A DNA stretch of 64,000 nt from Maribacter sp. HTCC2170. Lineage in GTDB: Bacteria; Bacteroidota; Bacteroidia; Flavobacteriales; Flavobacteriaceae. A program made the translations under genes and the position numbers. The stretch spans positions 124,001 through 188,000 of the forward strand of contig NC_014472.1 of the NCBI RefSeq assembly GCF_000153165.2. The letters run 5' to 3'. Positions 44,713-52,861 of the stretch are shown here, piece after piece (the stretch's first letter is position 1; every line of letters begins with the position of its first letter). Below the pieces are notes generated by a model that ran no database searches, was not told the origin of the DNA, and saw nothing but the letters and a program-made list of their open reading frames with translations.

Positions 44713-45579
44713 ATGAAGCAGGCCATCCGGAAATTACCAATTTCAAAATCAAAATCTTTTGCAATTCATGAGTTGATTGCTCCCCATTTTGATCCCCACT
44801 GGCACTTTCATAACGAATATCAATTGGTTATTGTACTGGAAGGAACAGGAACCCGCTTTGTAGGTGATGATATTAGTCATTTTGAAGCGGGAGATATGGT
44901 CCTAACCGGCTCAAACCTGCCTCATGTATGGAGAAATGACGAAACCTACTTCCAAGGTTTAAGCTTAGTAACCCATTGTATAGTTATTTACTTTTCGCTC
45001 GATTTTATGGAGGGTGAATTCTTGAATAAGGAAGAAATGAAAGGTATTCGGGAGCTACTGGATCGATCTCATAGAGGTTTGGAAATCAGTGGGGAAATAA
45101 GGGATACCGTAAAAAAAATCATGTGCGACATGTTGCGCTTAAAAGGTTTTGATGGGGTATTGTCCCTATTACAAATTCTAAACATTCTCTCATCACAGAA
45201 GCTTAAATTTATCAACAAAGAGGGATATTTGAATACAGTCACAGATTCAGATTCAAAACGTATGCGAACCATTCATTCCTATATTCTTGATAATTTCAAA
45301 GGAGATATTCGATTGGAGGAAGTCGCTTCCCTGGCCAACCTCTCCCCAACTTCTTTCAGTAGGTATTTTAAGTCACATACCAACAAGACCTTTTCCAACT
45401 TCGTGGCAGAGCTACGAATAGGTGCAGCCTGCAAGCTACTACACAGCAATGATTTATCAATTTTAGGAATAGCCCACGAATGCGGATATAATACTTTATC
45501 CAATTTTAATAAAAAATTCAAGGAATTAACCAATGATAGTCCCTTACGATATCGTAAAAGGTATCAAAAAATCACATAG
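44713..45579 (+). CDS. AraC-family transcriptional regulator
   Basis: The 288-aa regulator has an N-terminal cupin sensor (about residues 15-80, including HWHFHNEYQLVIVLEGTG and GDMVLTGSNLPHVW) and a C-terminal double helix-turn-helix (about 185-285). The HTH includes IRLEEVASLANLSPTSFSRY and GIAHECGYNTLSNFNKKFKE. The cupin type suggests a sugar or small carboxylate ligand. It is convergent with the large multidomain lipoprotein gene, 6 bp between stop codons, and is the likely regulator of the neighbouring 45.6-52.8 kb genes. A motif related to CTATTTTATC lies in its own upstream region at 44657-44666. Confidence 0.9.
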   Translation: MKQAIRKLPISKSKSFAIHELIAPHFDPHWHFHNEYQLVIVLEGTGTRFVGDDISHFEAGDMVLTGSNLPHVWRNDETYFQGLSLVTHCIVIYFSLDFMEGEFLNKEEMKGIRELLDRSHRGLEISGEIRDTVKKIMCDMLRLKGFDGVLSLLQILNILSSQKLKFINKEGYLNTVTDSDSKRMRTIHSYILDNFKGDIRLEEVASLANLSPTSFSRYFKSHTNKTFSNFVAELRIGAACKLLHSNDLSILGIAHECGYNTLSNFNKKFKELTNDSPLRYRKRYQKIT

Positions 45580-45585
45580 CCACTA

Positions 45586-48500
45586 TCATTTCTTGATCCA
45601 GTCTAGGCTATTTTTCAATAAGGTTTTATAAGCCCGTAAATCATGTGCCCTTTCATCATGTCCCAATGTGTTACCCACTATTTTGGCCTTCTCATGCTTT
45701 ACCACCCAAACCACAGGAAATTCTTCCCCCGATTCAAGGCCCTTGCCAATGGCAAGTACTTCTACCTCCACTGCATCAGCATCTTTCTTCCAGCGATAGA
45801 GCTCGTCTGTTATCCTAAACTTAGAAGGAACCCCATTCATAATGGGATGATTTGGCCTTAACACCCGTACCTCAAACTCTTGAAGTTTTTCATGCGACTC
45901 TGAACCACCTCCGACCAGTTGCTTATTATATTCGGGCCAGTCTGTCCAGTTGTACCATGTACTAGGGTGGTAAATGAGCATATTCATGCCCTCATCTACC
46001 CTTTTAAAAATGCTGGCGCGAGTTTCATCATCAATAGGTTTATTATTGCAAATAAACAAAGCATCGGAATCTTTAATATTCTCTCCCAATTGACGTGAAT
46101 TTTCGGTGTATTTGACCGTTGTCTTTCCCTCTTCGCTCAAAACCTTGCCATCCATAATACCAAAAAACTTCAAGAAATCATGGGACCCCCCTCCTCCCAT
46201 CATGGCAATTTTAAATGCATCTGGGTCTTCGGATAAAAATGTTCCTGGTGCTTCTACAATAATAACGCCTTGCATTAAACGCCAATGTCCTGGAAAAGTA
46301 CAAACAAAGGGATATCTCCCTGGTTTATCGGGAAGTTGAACTACTATTGATCCTATCTCCCCAGGTTCCAACATTTCTGTAGCACCGAGGACATATCTTG
46401 AATTTGGCACATAACCCACCTTTGCAGCTTCTGGATCTTTTAAAAACATATCTACTCGCTCCCCAAAAGTTTCCAAGCTTCCATCTTTGATGACCACCAA
46501 ATTATGTGGCATCTGATCAGTATTATTTAACACAATCTCGACTGTCTGACCAGCCGTCGCCTTTAAAATTGTTTTATCAAAGGCCATTTTTTGGTTGACG
46601 GTTTTTAAGTTAAAAACCACATCTGCTTCTATTTTTCCTGCCATACCAATACCCACATCTATGTAGCGATCTCCTCCACTGTCATGGCAATAGACCGCAA
46701 TAACGTTCTTACCTTTTTTAAAGAGTTTTCCTTTTTCAGTATCAAGCTTAATATACTTGTAGGGGTTACTTACCCCCTCTTCTTCGATTAGTAATTGTCC
46801 GTTTACATAAATTGCATAATTATCATCATGCTTGATTTTCAACACTGGCTCGGAAATTTCCTCATTTAATACAAACTCCCGTCGCATCCAAATATCAGAG
46901 GTGGTCCAGGCTGTTTTTACTTCGGGGGTGTTCTTACTTCCAAAAGTTGAAGGACCGTTTTCCCATGAAGAGTCATTAAAATCCGAATTGACCCAATCAT
47001 CAGATGGTTTAGCTTGTGTATAACTCCATATGGTCTTTTGCTCCTCAGCCGATGGCATTAAAAGCACAACCATCTTTGGGTCTACTGTTGAATAATTTAA
47101 TTCTTGATAATAGACCTTAATAGCCGCCTGTAACCATCTATCTGAACTATTTTCAGGATTTTTAGCCGCCTCTTCTATCTGTTTGTATAGCCCATTTGTT
47201 TCTGGCAATTCTCCTGCGCGTAATATAGCCGCCAACCTCATCGCCATATCCGAATCATTCAACAGTCCTGATTCAGCTAACTTTTGACTACCTTCAATTG
47301 ATTCTGGCAATAATGTAAGTGCTGCCCTTTTTACCGCGTAGGATTCATTTTTCAATGCATTGATTGCTGCTGTCTTGGCCTGATCGTTAACTGTCAAAGC
47401 ATTAAGCCCATCAAGGGCCCAAAGTGCGTGTAATGCCCCTGCGTTTAAGCCACTTTCATCTAAGTTGCTCTCATTTCTTACCAATGCAACCAAATCTGGA
47501 ATGAGATCTATTTTGATTTCTTCAACAATAAGACGTTGGGCCGTAGTTCTCCAGAACATATTTTCGCTTTGGAGTGCTTCAATAAGATCTTTGTCATTTT
47601 CGGCGTCCAGTGCCTCAATATCAGAATCGTCCCCATCTTCATGTTTTATTACATAAATTCTACCATGTCCTTTGTCACGGTGTTCATTGAGATGTGCATT
47701 CCCTTCTCCTTTATCATCATTCCAAATCTGATTGTCCATTCCCCTTTTATCGGGGTTATGCTGAATAACGGGATTATACCAATCAGCGACCCATAAATTA
47801 CCATCAGGCCCTGTTTCAGAAAATACGGGAGCGGTCCAAGCATCAGTACTTGCAAAAATATTTCCACCATCCTCTTCTTTATACCCAGCACCGTCTTTGA
47901 TAATTCTTGATAAATGCACCAAATGCCCTGTCGGTTCGTTTACATACATTTGATTTTGATATGTTTTAGGGTAGTTTCTCGCTGTGTAAAAATTGGCGCC
48001 TGCTGCTGCTGTATAACCACCACGAACATCAACTTGCTGTAGGGGAATGGTATCCGCTGGAGCTATTTCATAATGCCCTTGAATGAAATCGGCGTTAAGG
48101 GCCCATTTGGGCCTTTTATCTAAATAGTCATAATGTTTTAATGGAATACCCACGTAACAACAATGATTGTTATTTGCCGTGGATCCAAAAATTTCAAAAC
48201 TCTCATTAAAGCCAAGCCCCCATGTATTATTATTAAATTGACCTACAGGCTCAAAATATGAACCATCTTTGGCGAAACGATATACCCCCATTTTAAAATT
48301 GACCGCATTATCACCAAACTTATTCTCGAATCCCGAGTACCCGACCGACCCCCAAATATGGTTGTCAATACCATATCGTAGACTAGACGGTCCCGCATGA
48401 GTATCCCAGATTCCAAAACCATCAAAGAGTACCGTACTCTTATCCATTTTATCATCACCATCAGTATCTTCGAGAAAAACCATATTAGGGGCTTGGGCTA

Positions 48501-48924
48501 CGATTATACCACCTTTTACTTTAGTAATTCCAGTAGACAGGCTCTGCTCGGTAGCATAATCGATAAATTTATCTGCCTTTCCATCTCTGTTGGTGTCTTC
48601 ACAAATTGTAATCCTATCACCACCAACATCATTACTGAGTCCGTGTGGGTAATCTTGGGATTGTACAACCCAAAGTCTTCCTCTCTCGTCCCAGGTAAAA
48701 GCAATGGGGTTAATAATATTAGGCTCCGCAGCGAACAACTCAACCTCAAAGCCTTCTGGCACTTGAATATGCTTTTGAGAATCTTCAGGACTTAAAGGGT
48801 TTTGTATTCGTGGTTCTTCACCGCTATATGTCAGTTCCGGTAGTTTTTCTTTTTTTCCAGAACAGGAAATCACTATTGCTAAAACCACTATAATTGATGA
48901 TAGGCGAATAATCGATTTTTTCAT
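45586..48924 (-). CDS. Multidomain lipoprotein: dehydrogenase-like propeller, HEAT, jelly-roll, type 1 copper and ThuA domains
   Basis: The 1112-aa lipoprotein (lipobox VIS-C21) has these parts in order. A membrane-bound-dehydrogenase-type beta-propeller is at about residues 50-430 (FELFAAEPNII-like start; DTNRDGKADKF; SETGPDGNLWVADWYNPVI). HEAT-like helical repeats are at about 440-610. A galactose-binding-like jelly-roll is at about 630-765 (DIWMRREFVL; YAIYVNGQLL). A cupredoxin is at about 780-895 with a complete type 1 copper site, H807, C875, H880 and M884. A C-terminal ThuA-like domain is at about 903-1112. There is no CxxCH heme motif. The cupredoxin may accept electrons from substrate oxidised by the propeller. 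ThuA-type domains are linked to sugar use and 3-keto-glycoside metabolism. The exact reaction is unknown. Confidence 0.85.
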   Translation of the reverse strand: MKKSIIRLSSIIVVLAIVISCSGKKEKLPELTYSGEEPRIQNPLSPEDSQKHIQVPEGFEVELFAAEPNIINPIAFTWDERGRLWVVQSQDYPHGLSNDVGGDRITICEDTNRDGKADKFIDYATEQSLSTGITKVKGGIIVAQAPNMVFLEDTDGDDKMDKSTVLFDGFGIWDTHAGPSSLRYGIDNHIWGSVGYSGFENKFGDNAVNFKMGVYRFAKDGSYFEPVGQFNNNTWGLGFNESFEIFGSTANNNHCCYVGIPLKHYDYLDKRPKWALNADFIQGHYEIAPADTIPLQQVDVRGGYTAAAGANFYTARNYPKTYQNQMYVNEPTGHLVHLSRIIKDGAGYKEEDGGNIFASTDAWTAPVFSETGPDGNLWVADWYNPVIQHNPDKRGMDNQIWNDDKGEGNAHLNEHRDKGHGRIYVIKHEDGDDSDIEALDAENDKDLIEALQSENMFWRTTAQRLIVEEIKIDLIPDLVALVRNESNLDESGLNAGALHALWALDGLNALTVNDQAKTAAINALKNESYAVKRAALTLLPESIEGSQKLAESGLLNDSDMAMRLAAILRAGELPETNGLYKQIEEAAKNPENSSDRWLQAAIKVYYQELNYSTVDPKMVVLLMPSAEEQKTIWSYTQAKPSDDWVNSDFNDSSWENGPSTFGSKNTPEVKTAWTTSDIWMRREFVLNEEISEPVLKIKHDDNYAIYVNGQLLIEEEGVSNPYKYIKLDTEKGKLFKKGKNVIAVYCHDSGGDRYIDVGIGMAGKIEADVVFNLKTVNQKMAFDKTILKATAGQTVEIVLNNTDQMPHNLVVIKDGSLETFGERVDMFLKDPEAAKVGYVPNSRYVLGATEMLEPGEIGSIVVQLPDKPGRYPFVCTFPGHWRLMQGVIIVEAPGTFLSEDPDAFKIAMMGGGGSHDFLKFFGIMDGKVLSEEGKTTVKYTENSRQLGENIKDSDALFICNNKPIDDETRASIFKRVDEGMNMLIYHPSTWYNWTDWPEYNKQLVGGGSESHEKLQEFEVRVLRPNHPIMNGVPSKFRITDELYRWKKDADAVEVEVLAIGKGLESGEEFPVVWVVKHEKAKIVGNTLGHDERAHDLRAYKTLLKNSLDWIKK

Positions 48925-48975
48925 CTGCTGATTTTTGGTTTTTAATACTGAACTAATATGTTCGTATGATTGCTT

Positions 48976-48989
48976 CTTATTTTATATTA
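48976..48989 (+). promoter_or_regulatory. Possible operator motif upstream of the multidomain lipoprotein gene
   Basis: The stretch contains TATTTTATAT (48979-48988), the core of the CTRTWTTATAT motif, 52-65 bp before the minus-strand ATG at 48924. The sequence is AT-rich, so this copy alone is weak. Confidence 0.25.
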
Positions 48990-49011
48990 TAATGCCTATA
49001 ATCCTAGTTGG

Positions 49012-49422
49012 TTATAAGTCCTTTCTATATTCAGAGTAGGGCAAATTTTGATATTCATCAATTGTACCTGTTTCCCAGCCAAAAGAAGGAGCCAAAATGG
49101 CCAAAAACTCTAAATCCTCATCTCCTATGTTGAAAGTTCCGTGTACAACATTGGGGTCTATATAGACCGAGTCTCCTGCTTTTAGAATTTGCCTTTCATT
49201 CTCTACCCATTGCTCCGCTGTACCCTTAAGAATATAAAGAATCTCATTCATTTCTGGGTGTCGATGAAAATTGTGCATACCTCCCACGGGCATAACCACT
49301 TTGACCATATAGGTATCAGCTTGGTTGGTCATATCAGCATTGAAATGCCAATAATGGTCACGTCCTAAAACACGCTCTTTTATCGTTTCCGAATCTTTGA
49401 CAAACTTCCAATACTTACTCAT
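49012..49422 (-). CDS. Cupin-domain protein
   Basis: The 136-aa single-domain cupin has the first metal-binding motif around GGMHNFHRHPEMNEILYILKG (His, His and Glu ligands) and the second around GDSVYIDPNVVHGTF. There is no signal peptide, so it is cytoplasmic. Small cupins like this act as isomerases, dioxygenases or sensors, and the reaction cannot be deduced. It lies 5 bp after the PEP-hydrolase-family gene, so the two are one transcript and probably act on the same pathway. Confidence 0.85.
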   Translation of the reverse strand: MSKYWKFVKDSETIKERVLGRDHYWHFNADMTNQADTYMVKVVMPVGGMHNFHRHPEMNEILYILKGTAEQWVENERQILKAGDSVYIDPNVVHGTFNIGDEDLEFLAILAPSFGWETGTIDEYQNLPYSEYRKDL

Positions 49423-49427
49423 ATCTA

Positions 49428-50291
49428 CTATTTGTTCAGTGTAAGGGACTTGAATTGTCTCGTTAGGTCAGTCAGTGATTGCTCCACTCCCATTCTTTCC
49501 AATGATGAAGCTCCTACAAACCCATGTGCATCTGTTTTATCTAAAATTATTCGTACATCTTCTGGTGTATTAACCGGCCCACCGTGCGCAAGGAAAAATG
49601 TATCAGGGTTTGATTTTCTTACCGCTTCAATAATCTCCTGTGTTTTATCAATGGCAAAATCCATAGAACGGGTCGCTCCTGTAACTCCAATAGAACCCCC
49701 TACCGTTGTTCCAACATGCGAAATGATTGCATCCGCTCCCACATCGGCCATTTGCACAGCCTCCTCGGGCTCAGCCACATATACTATTGAGAACAAATCC
49801 ATTTTAGTTGCCAAATTGACCATATCTACTTCTTTCTGAAAGCTCATACCGGTTTCCTCAAGTACATTTCTGAAATGACCATCTACAATACAATGGGTAG
49901 GAAAGTTATTTACTCCTGAAAAGCCCATGTCTTTTACTTGACCTAGAAAATGCCACATTCGTCTTCTGGGGTCGGTACCATGCACTCCACAAATAACTGG
50001 AATCTCTTCGACCACGGGTAATACTTCGAACTCTCCTATTTCCATGGCAACGGCATTCGCGTCGCCATAAGCCATTAATCCGGCCGTTGAACCATGACCT
50101 GACATCCTGAATCGCCCTGAATTGTAAATTATTATAAGGTCGGCACCTCCTTTTTCAATAAACTTGGCACTAATACCAGTACCGGCACCAGCTGCTATAA
50201 TTGCTTTTTTCTGATCTAAGGTGGCTTGCAACCTATCTCTTACTTCCTGTTTTGTATAGGGATTTCCTATTCCCGTCCATGGATTTGGCAT
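49428..50291 (-). CDS. Phosphoenolpyruvate hydrolase-family TIM-barrel protein
   Basis: The 287-aa protein belongs to the PEP_hydrolase-type TIM-barrel family (PF09370-like). Visible features are IIAAGAGTGISAKFIEKGGAD, YNSGRFRMSGHGSTAGLM, VICGVHGTDP, GVNNFPTHCIVDG, VGADAIISHVGTTVGG and LAHGGPVNTPEDV. The same domain forms the C-terminal half of the plant antiviral protein Tm-1, whose N-terminal half corresponds to the gene directly upstream here. The function in bacteria is essentially unknown despite the family name. The 172-bp gap before it contains candidate operator motifs. Confidence 0.85.
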   Translation of the reverse strand: MPNPWTGIGNPYTKQEVRDRLQATLDQKKAIIAAGAGTGISAKFIEKGGADLIIIYNSGRFRMSGHGSTAGLMAYGDANAVAMEIGEFEVLPVVEEIPVICGVHGTDPRRRMWHFLGQVKDMGFSGVNNFPTHCIVDGHFRNVLEETGMSFQKEVDMVNLATKMDLFSIVYVAEPEEAVQMADVGADAIISHVGTTVGGSIGVTGATRSMDFAIDKTQEIIEAVRKSNPDTFFLAHGGPVNTPEDVRIILDKTDAHGFVGASSLERMGVEQSLTDLTRQFKSLTLNK

Positions 50292-50387
50292 CTTCTAAAT
50301 GTTTTACTGTTTTATCAATGGCCTTTTAATTAGGCAAAGGAGCAACATATTTTATTTGAAATCCAGTTGTTTCAATTCCAAAAACAA

Positions 50388-50439
50388 CTGTATTATATCA
50401 TATCATTATCTATTTTTATAAATTTCAGTTATAAAACAG
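50388..50439. promoter_or_regulatory. Opposed operator-like motifs upstream of the PEP-hydrolase gene
   Basis: CTGTATTATATC (50388-50399, plus strand) and CTGTTTTATAAC (50439-50428 read on the minus strand) face each other about 100-150 bp upstream of the minus-strand gene starting at 50291. Both match the motif repeated before the Tm-1-like gene (CTGTTTTATATC at 51804). Confidence 0.35.
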
Positions 50440-50463
50440 AAAAATATAGCTTTTGTCATTTTC

Positions 50464-51684
50464 CTAGTCTTGTATGAGCTTCAATAATTCCATCACCGCG
50501 ATATCTGCAAATTTGGCATGGTTGATATCAGTATCCACTTCAATAATTGGAATCTCTGGACTAAGGTTTTGCTTGATAGAATCAAATAAAACATTATCAA
50601 CATCAGGAGCATAGAAAACCTCTCCTTCCCTACTAATTTTGGAGATTCCCTTCATTGGCAATAGAACTACTACTTTTCCCTGGGAATCGTTCAATTTTTG
50701 TGCAAAAGACGTGCCTAGTATTTTATTTTCAGCTTTATTGGTTCGCATTAGAGTCACATTCGGATCCCAACTGAACAGCTGTCTTTGTTGATAGTGTCGT
50801 GGGACAGTTTTTAATGCACCAAAATTGACCATATCCAAACATCCTGGAACTACAACTTGAGGTATTCCCATTTTACCTGCAGCGGTCAATCGCTCCGGTC
50901 CGGCACTGCAAATACCCCCGCAAAGGTCATCGGCCAACTCAGTTGTTGTAATATCCAAAACCGCATCAAAACAATCATCGAGAACAAGATCTTCCATAGT
51001 TTTTCCTCCTGCCCCAACCGCATGGAAAGAAAGTACATCAAATTCCTTTTTCCTCAATATTTTGGAACATCGATCCACACAAGGGGTGGTATTTCCAAAA
51101 ATACTTATTGCGATACTACCTCTTGTCTGGGATTGGCTTTTATCGATAACGTTCATCATTCCAACTAAGGCACCAGCAGCCTGATTGATAAGAATGCGGC
51201 TAATTTTGTTGAGTCCAGCTACGTCCACGATGGAAGGTATCAAGGTGATATCCTTACTTCCAATATGCTCTGAAAGGTCTTTGGTGGCAAGGGTGGTTAG
51301 ACACAATTTGGGAATACCAAAAGGAATTTTATTAACTGCTGATAAAAAAACATAGGTTCCGCCGCCACCGCCCATACCAATGAATCCATCAATTTTTTTT
51401 TTGGTCATCAGCTCTGAAATTATAATGGAAGCCCCCTCCCCCATTTTTTCCAATGCCCTTCCCCTATCTCCATCCTCAATAAGATTGAAAAGGGATGTTC
51501 CGGCGGCCTCAGCTATTGTGACGGAATCAATAGTCACCGGGAAAAGTTTTGTTGTCCCTAAAACCCCCGTATTAATCGATATGACCTCGATATTTTGCTC
51601 AAGCAAACAGTTATAGAGAAAATCAAAGTCTTCTCCTTTGGTATCAAAACACCCTATAATTAGTACGGTCTTGGTTGATGGCAT
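50464..51684 (-). CDS. Tm-1-like ATP-binding protein (UPF0261)
   Basis: The 406-aa cytoplasmic protein is of the UPF0261/Tm-1-like N-terminal family. I chose the ATG at 51684 (MPSTKTVLIIGCFDTKGED); a GTG two codons upstream is possible. Conserved stretches are GFIGMGGGGGTYVFLSAVN, FGIPKLCLTTLATKDLSEHIG, SIFGNTTPCVDRC, FHAVGAGGKTMEDLV and PQVVVPGCLDMVNFG. The tomato homologous domain binds ATP and the tobamovirus replication protein; the original bacterial role is unknown. It lies upstream of the PEP-hydrolase gene in the same orientation, the same order as the domains in plant Tm-1. Confidence 0.87.
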   Translation of the reverse strand: MPSTKTVLIIGCFDTKGEDFDFLYNCLLEQNIEVISINTGVLGTTKLFPVTIDSVTIAEAAGTSLFNLIEDGDRGRALEKMGEGASIIISELMTKKKIDGFIGMGGGGGTYVFLSAVNKIPFGIPKLCLTTLATKDLSEHIGSKDITLIPSIVDVAGLNKISRILINQAAGALVGMMNVIDKSQSQTRGSIAISIFGNTTPCVDRCSKILRKKEFDVLSFHAVGAGGKTMEDLVLDDCFDAVLDITTTELADDLCGGICSAGPERLTAAGKMGIPQVVVPGCLDMVNFGALKTVPRHYQQRQLFSWDPNVTLMRTNKAENKILGTSFAQKLNDSQGKVVVLLPMKGISKISREGEVFYAPDVDNVLFDSIKQNLSPEIPIIEVDTDINHAKFADIAVMELLKLIQD

Positions 51685-51751
51685 CGTCACTTAATATAAG
51701 TTTTTTATATGCATTTAATCTTTTGGCCCATTTCAATAATGACCTATTTAC

Positions 51752-51768
51752 AAAATTCAATGAATTTT
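51752..51768. repeat. 17-bp palindrome
   Basis: AAAATTCA, one central A, and TGAATTTT form a perfect inverted repeat about 70-85 bp upstream of the Tm-1-like gene. It is a plausible operator, or simple AT-rich symmetry. Confidence 0.4.
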
Positions 51769-51782
51769 AGGTTAACTTCAAT

Positions 51783-51816
51783 CTATTTTATATCCAAAAC
51801 GACCTGTTTTATATCC
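51783..51816 (+). promoter_or_regulatory. Tandem operator-like repeats
   Basis: CTATTTTATATCC (51783-51795) and CTGTTTTATATCC (51804-51816) differ at one base and are spaced 21 bp start to start. Tandem direct repeats at two helical turns are the usual binding pattern of AraC-family dimers. An AraC gene lies 6 kb away in the same locus. Confidence 0.4.
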
Positions 51817-52061
51817 TACAACTGGTTAAAAACATGATTACTTGTCAAAAAACAGTAATTATTTTTTACAAAATCATGTGTATTCGAAAATAGTGATTCA
51901 GCTTAAATACACAGCCTGGATGTTGGCATAGCCGCACATTTTAAAAGTTGATATTTTCCCTTATTGGAACGAAAGGAAAAGGATTGTTTACGACTTAATA
52001 TATGTTTTGTAGCCCTTGCTCGAGGGACAAAGCAAAAGTTCAATTTTTAAATAACAACGTT

Positions 52062-52820
52062 ATGTCCGAACAACTAAAAAAAATGACCGAACACCAGTGT
52101 TCTAATACCCCTGCAAAATATGATGATTTAAAAGTGCTTTTCCTTAATTGCACTTTGAATAGAAGCCCAGTTTTATCTCATACGGAGGGGTTGATTCACA
52201 TTGCCCAAAGAATTTTTGAAGCAAACGGTGCATCAACCAAAATTATACGCCCAGTAGATTATGAAATACCTGCTGGTTTAGGCCTAGACATGTCTAAAAC
52301 TCCAGAATGGGATAAAGATGACTGGCCATTGATTCAAAAAAAAATAGATACTTGTGATATCCTAATCGTTTGCACATCAGTTTGGTTGGGAGAAAAATCA
52401 TCGGTTTGTAATAGAACCTTGGAGCGTATGTATGGTTACACTCATCAATTCAACGAAAAAGGTCAGTATAGGGATTATGGAAAAGTGGGTGCTACGTTGA
52501 TTACGGGAAATGAGGATGGTGTTAAGCATTGTGCTATGAATATTCTCTTTTCATTATCACATATAGGCTATACAGTTCCTCCACAGGCAGATGCCGGTTG
52601 GATGGGAGAAGCAGGTCCAGGGCCATCATATAGGGATGAGGGCTCCGGAGGACCTGAAAACGATTTCACGAATAGAAATACAACTTTTCTAGTATGGAAT
52701 TGTCTCCACTTAGCTCGAATGTTAAAAGATCAAGGAGGAATACCAGCACATGGCAATCAGCCAGATGAATGGCAAGCTGGTTGTAAGGCAGGTTTTGATA
52801 GTCCTGAGCACCAGCGCTAA
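52062..52820 (+). CDS. Flavodoxin-like NAD(P)H-dependent oxidoreductase
   Basis: The 252-aa protein has a flavodoxin fold of the NADPH-dependent FMN reductase type. I chose the ATG at 52062 (MSEQLKKMTEHQC); an upstream in-frame ATG adds 20 unlikely residues. Features are LKVLFLNCTLNRSPVLSHTEG (the FMN phosphate loop position), DILIVCTSVWLGEKSSVCN, GATLITGNEDGVKHCAMNI and a C-terminal Trp- and Gly-rich stretch AGWMGEAGPGPSY. It is divergent from the Tm-1-like gene across a 370-bp control region with repeats, so the two are probably co-regulated. Confidence 0.82.
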   Translation: MSEQLKKMTEHQCSNTPAKYDDLKVLFLNCTLNRSPVLSHTEGLIHIAQRIFEANGASTKIIRPVDYEIPAGLGLDMSKTPEWDKDDWPLIQKKIDTCDILIVCTSVWLGEKSSVCNRTLERMYGYTHQFNEKGQYRDYGKVGATLITGNEDGVKHCAMNILFSLSHIGYTVPPQADAGWMGEAGPGPSYRDEGSGGPENDFTNRNTTFLVWNCLHLARMLKDQGGIPAHGNQPDEWQAGCKAGFDSPEHQR

Positions 52821-52861
52821 AATGTGAACATTAATGAATTGGCAAAAATCCTTACAGCAGT

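Larger units (their letters stand above)
51691..52061. other. Divergent control region between the Tm-1-like and flavodoxin genes
   Basis: The 370 bp holds no gene I can support. It contains a 17-bp palindrome at 51752-51768 and a tandem repeat of TTTTATATCC at 51786-51795 and 51807-51816. The repeats are 21 bp apart, about two helical turns, which suggests a protein-binding region. No full TTG/TAnnTTTG promoter is recognised on either strand. Confidence 0.4.

Noticed and set aside
48153-48170. Cys-Cys near NHCCYVG in the large lipoprotein as a possible heme or metal site
   Set aside because: It does not match CxxCH, and the metal site of this protein is the downstream cupredoxin.
49432-49839. 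135-codon plus-strand frame opposite the PEP-hydrolase gene
   Set aside because: It is antisense to a recognised family member, with Ser/Thr/Pro-rich translation and no domain or promoter.
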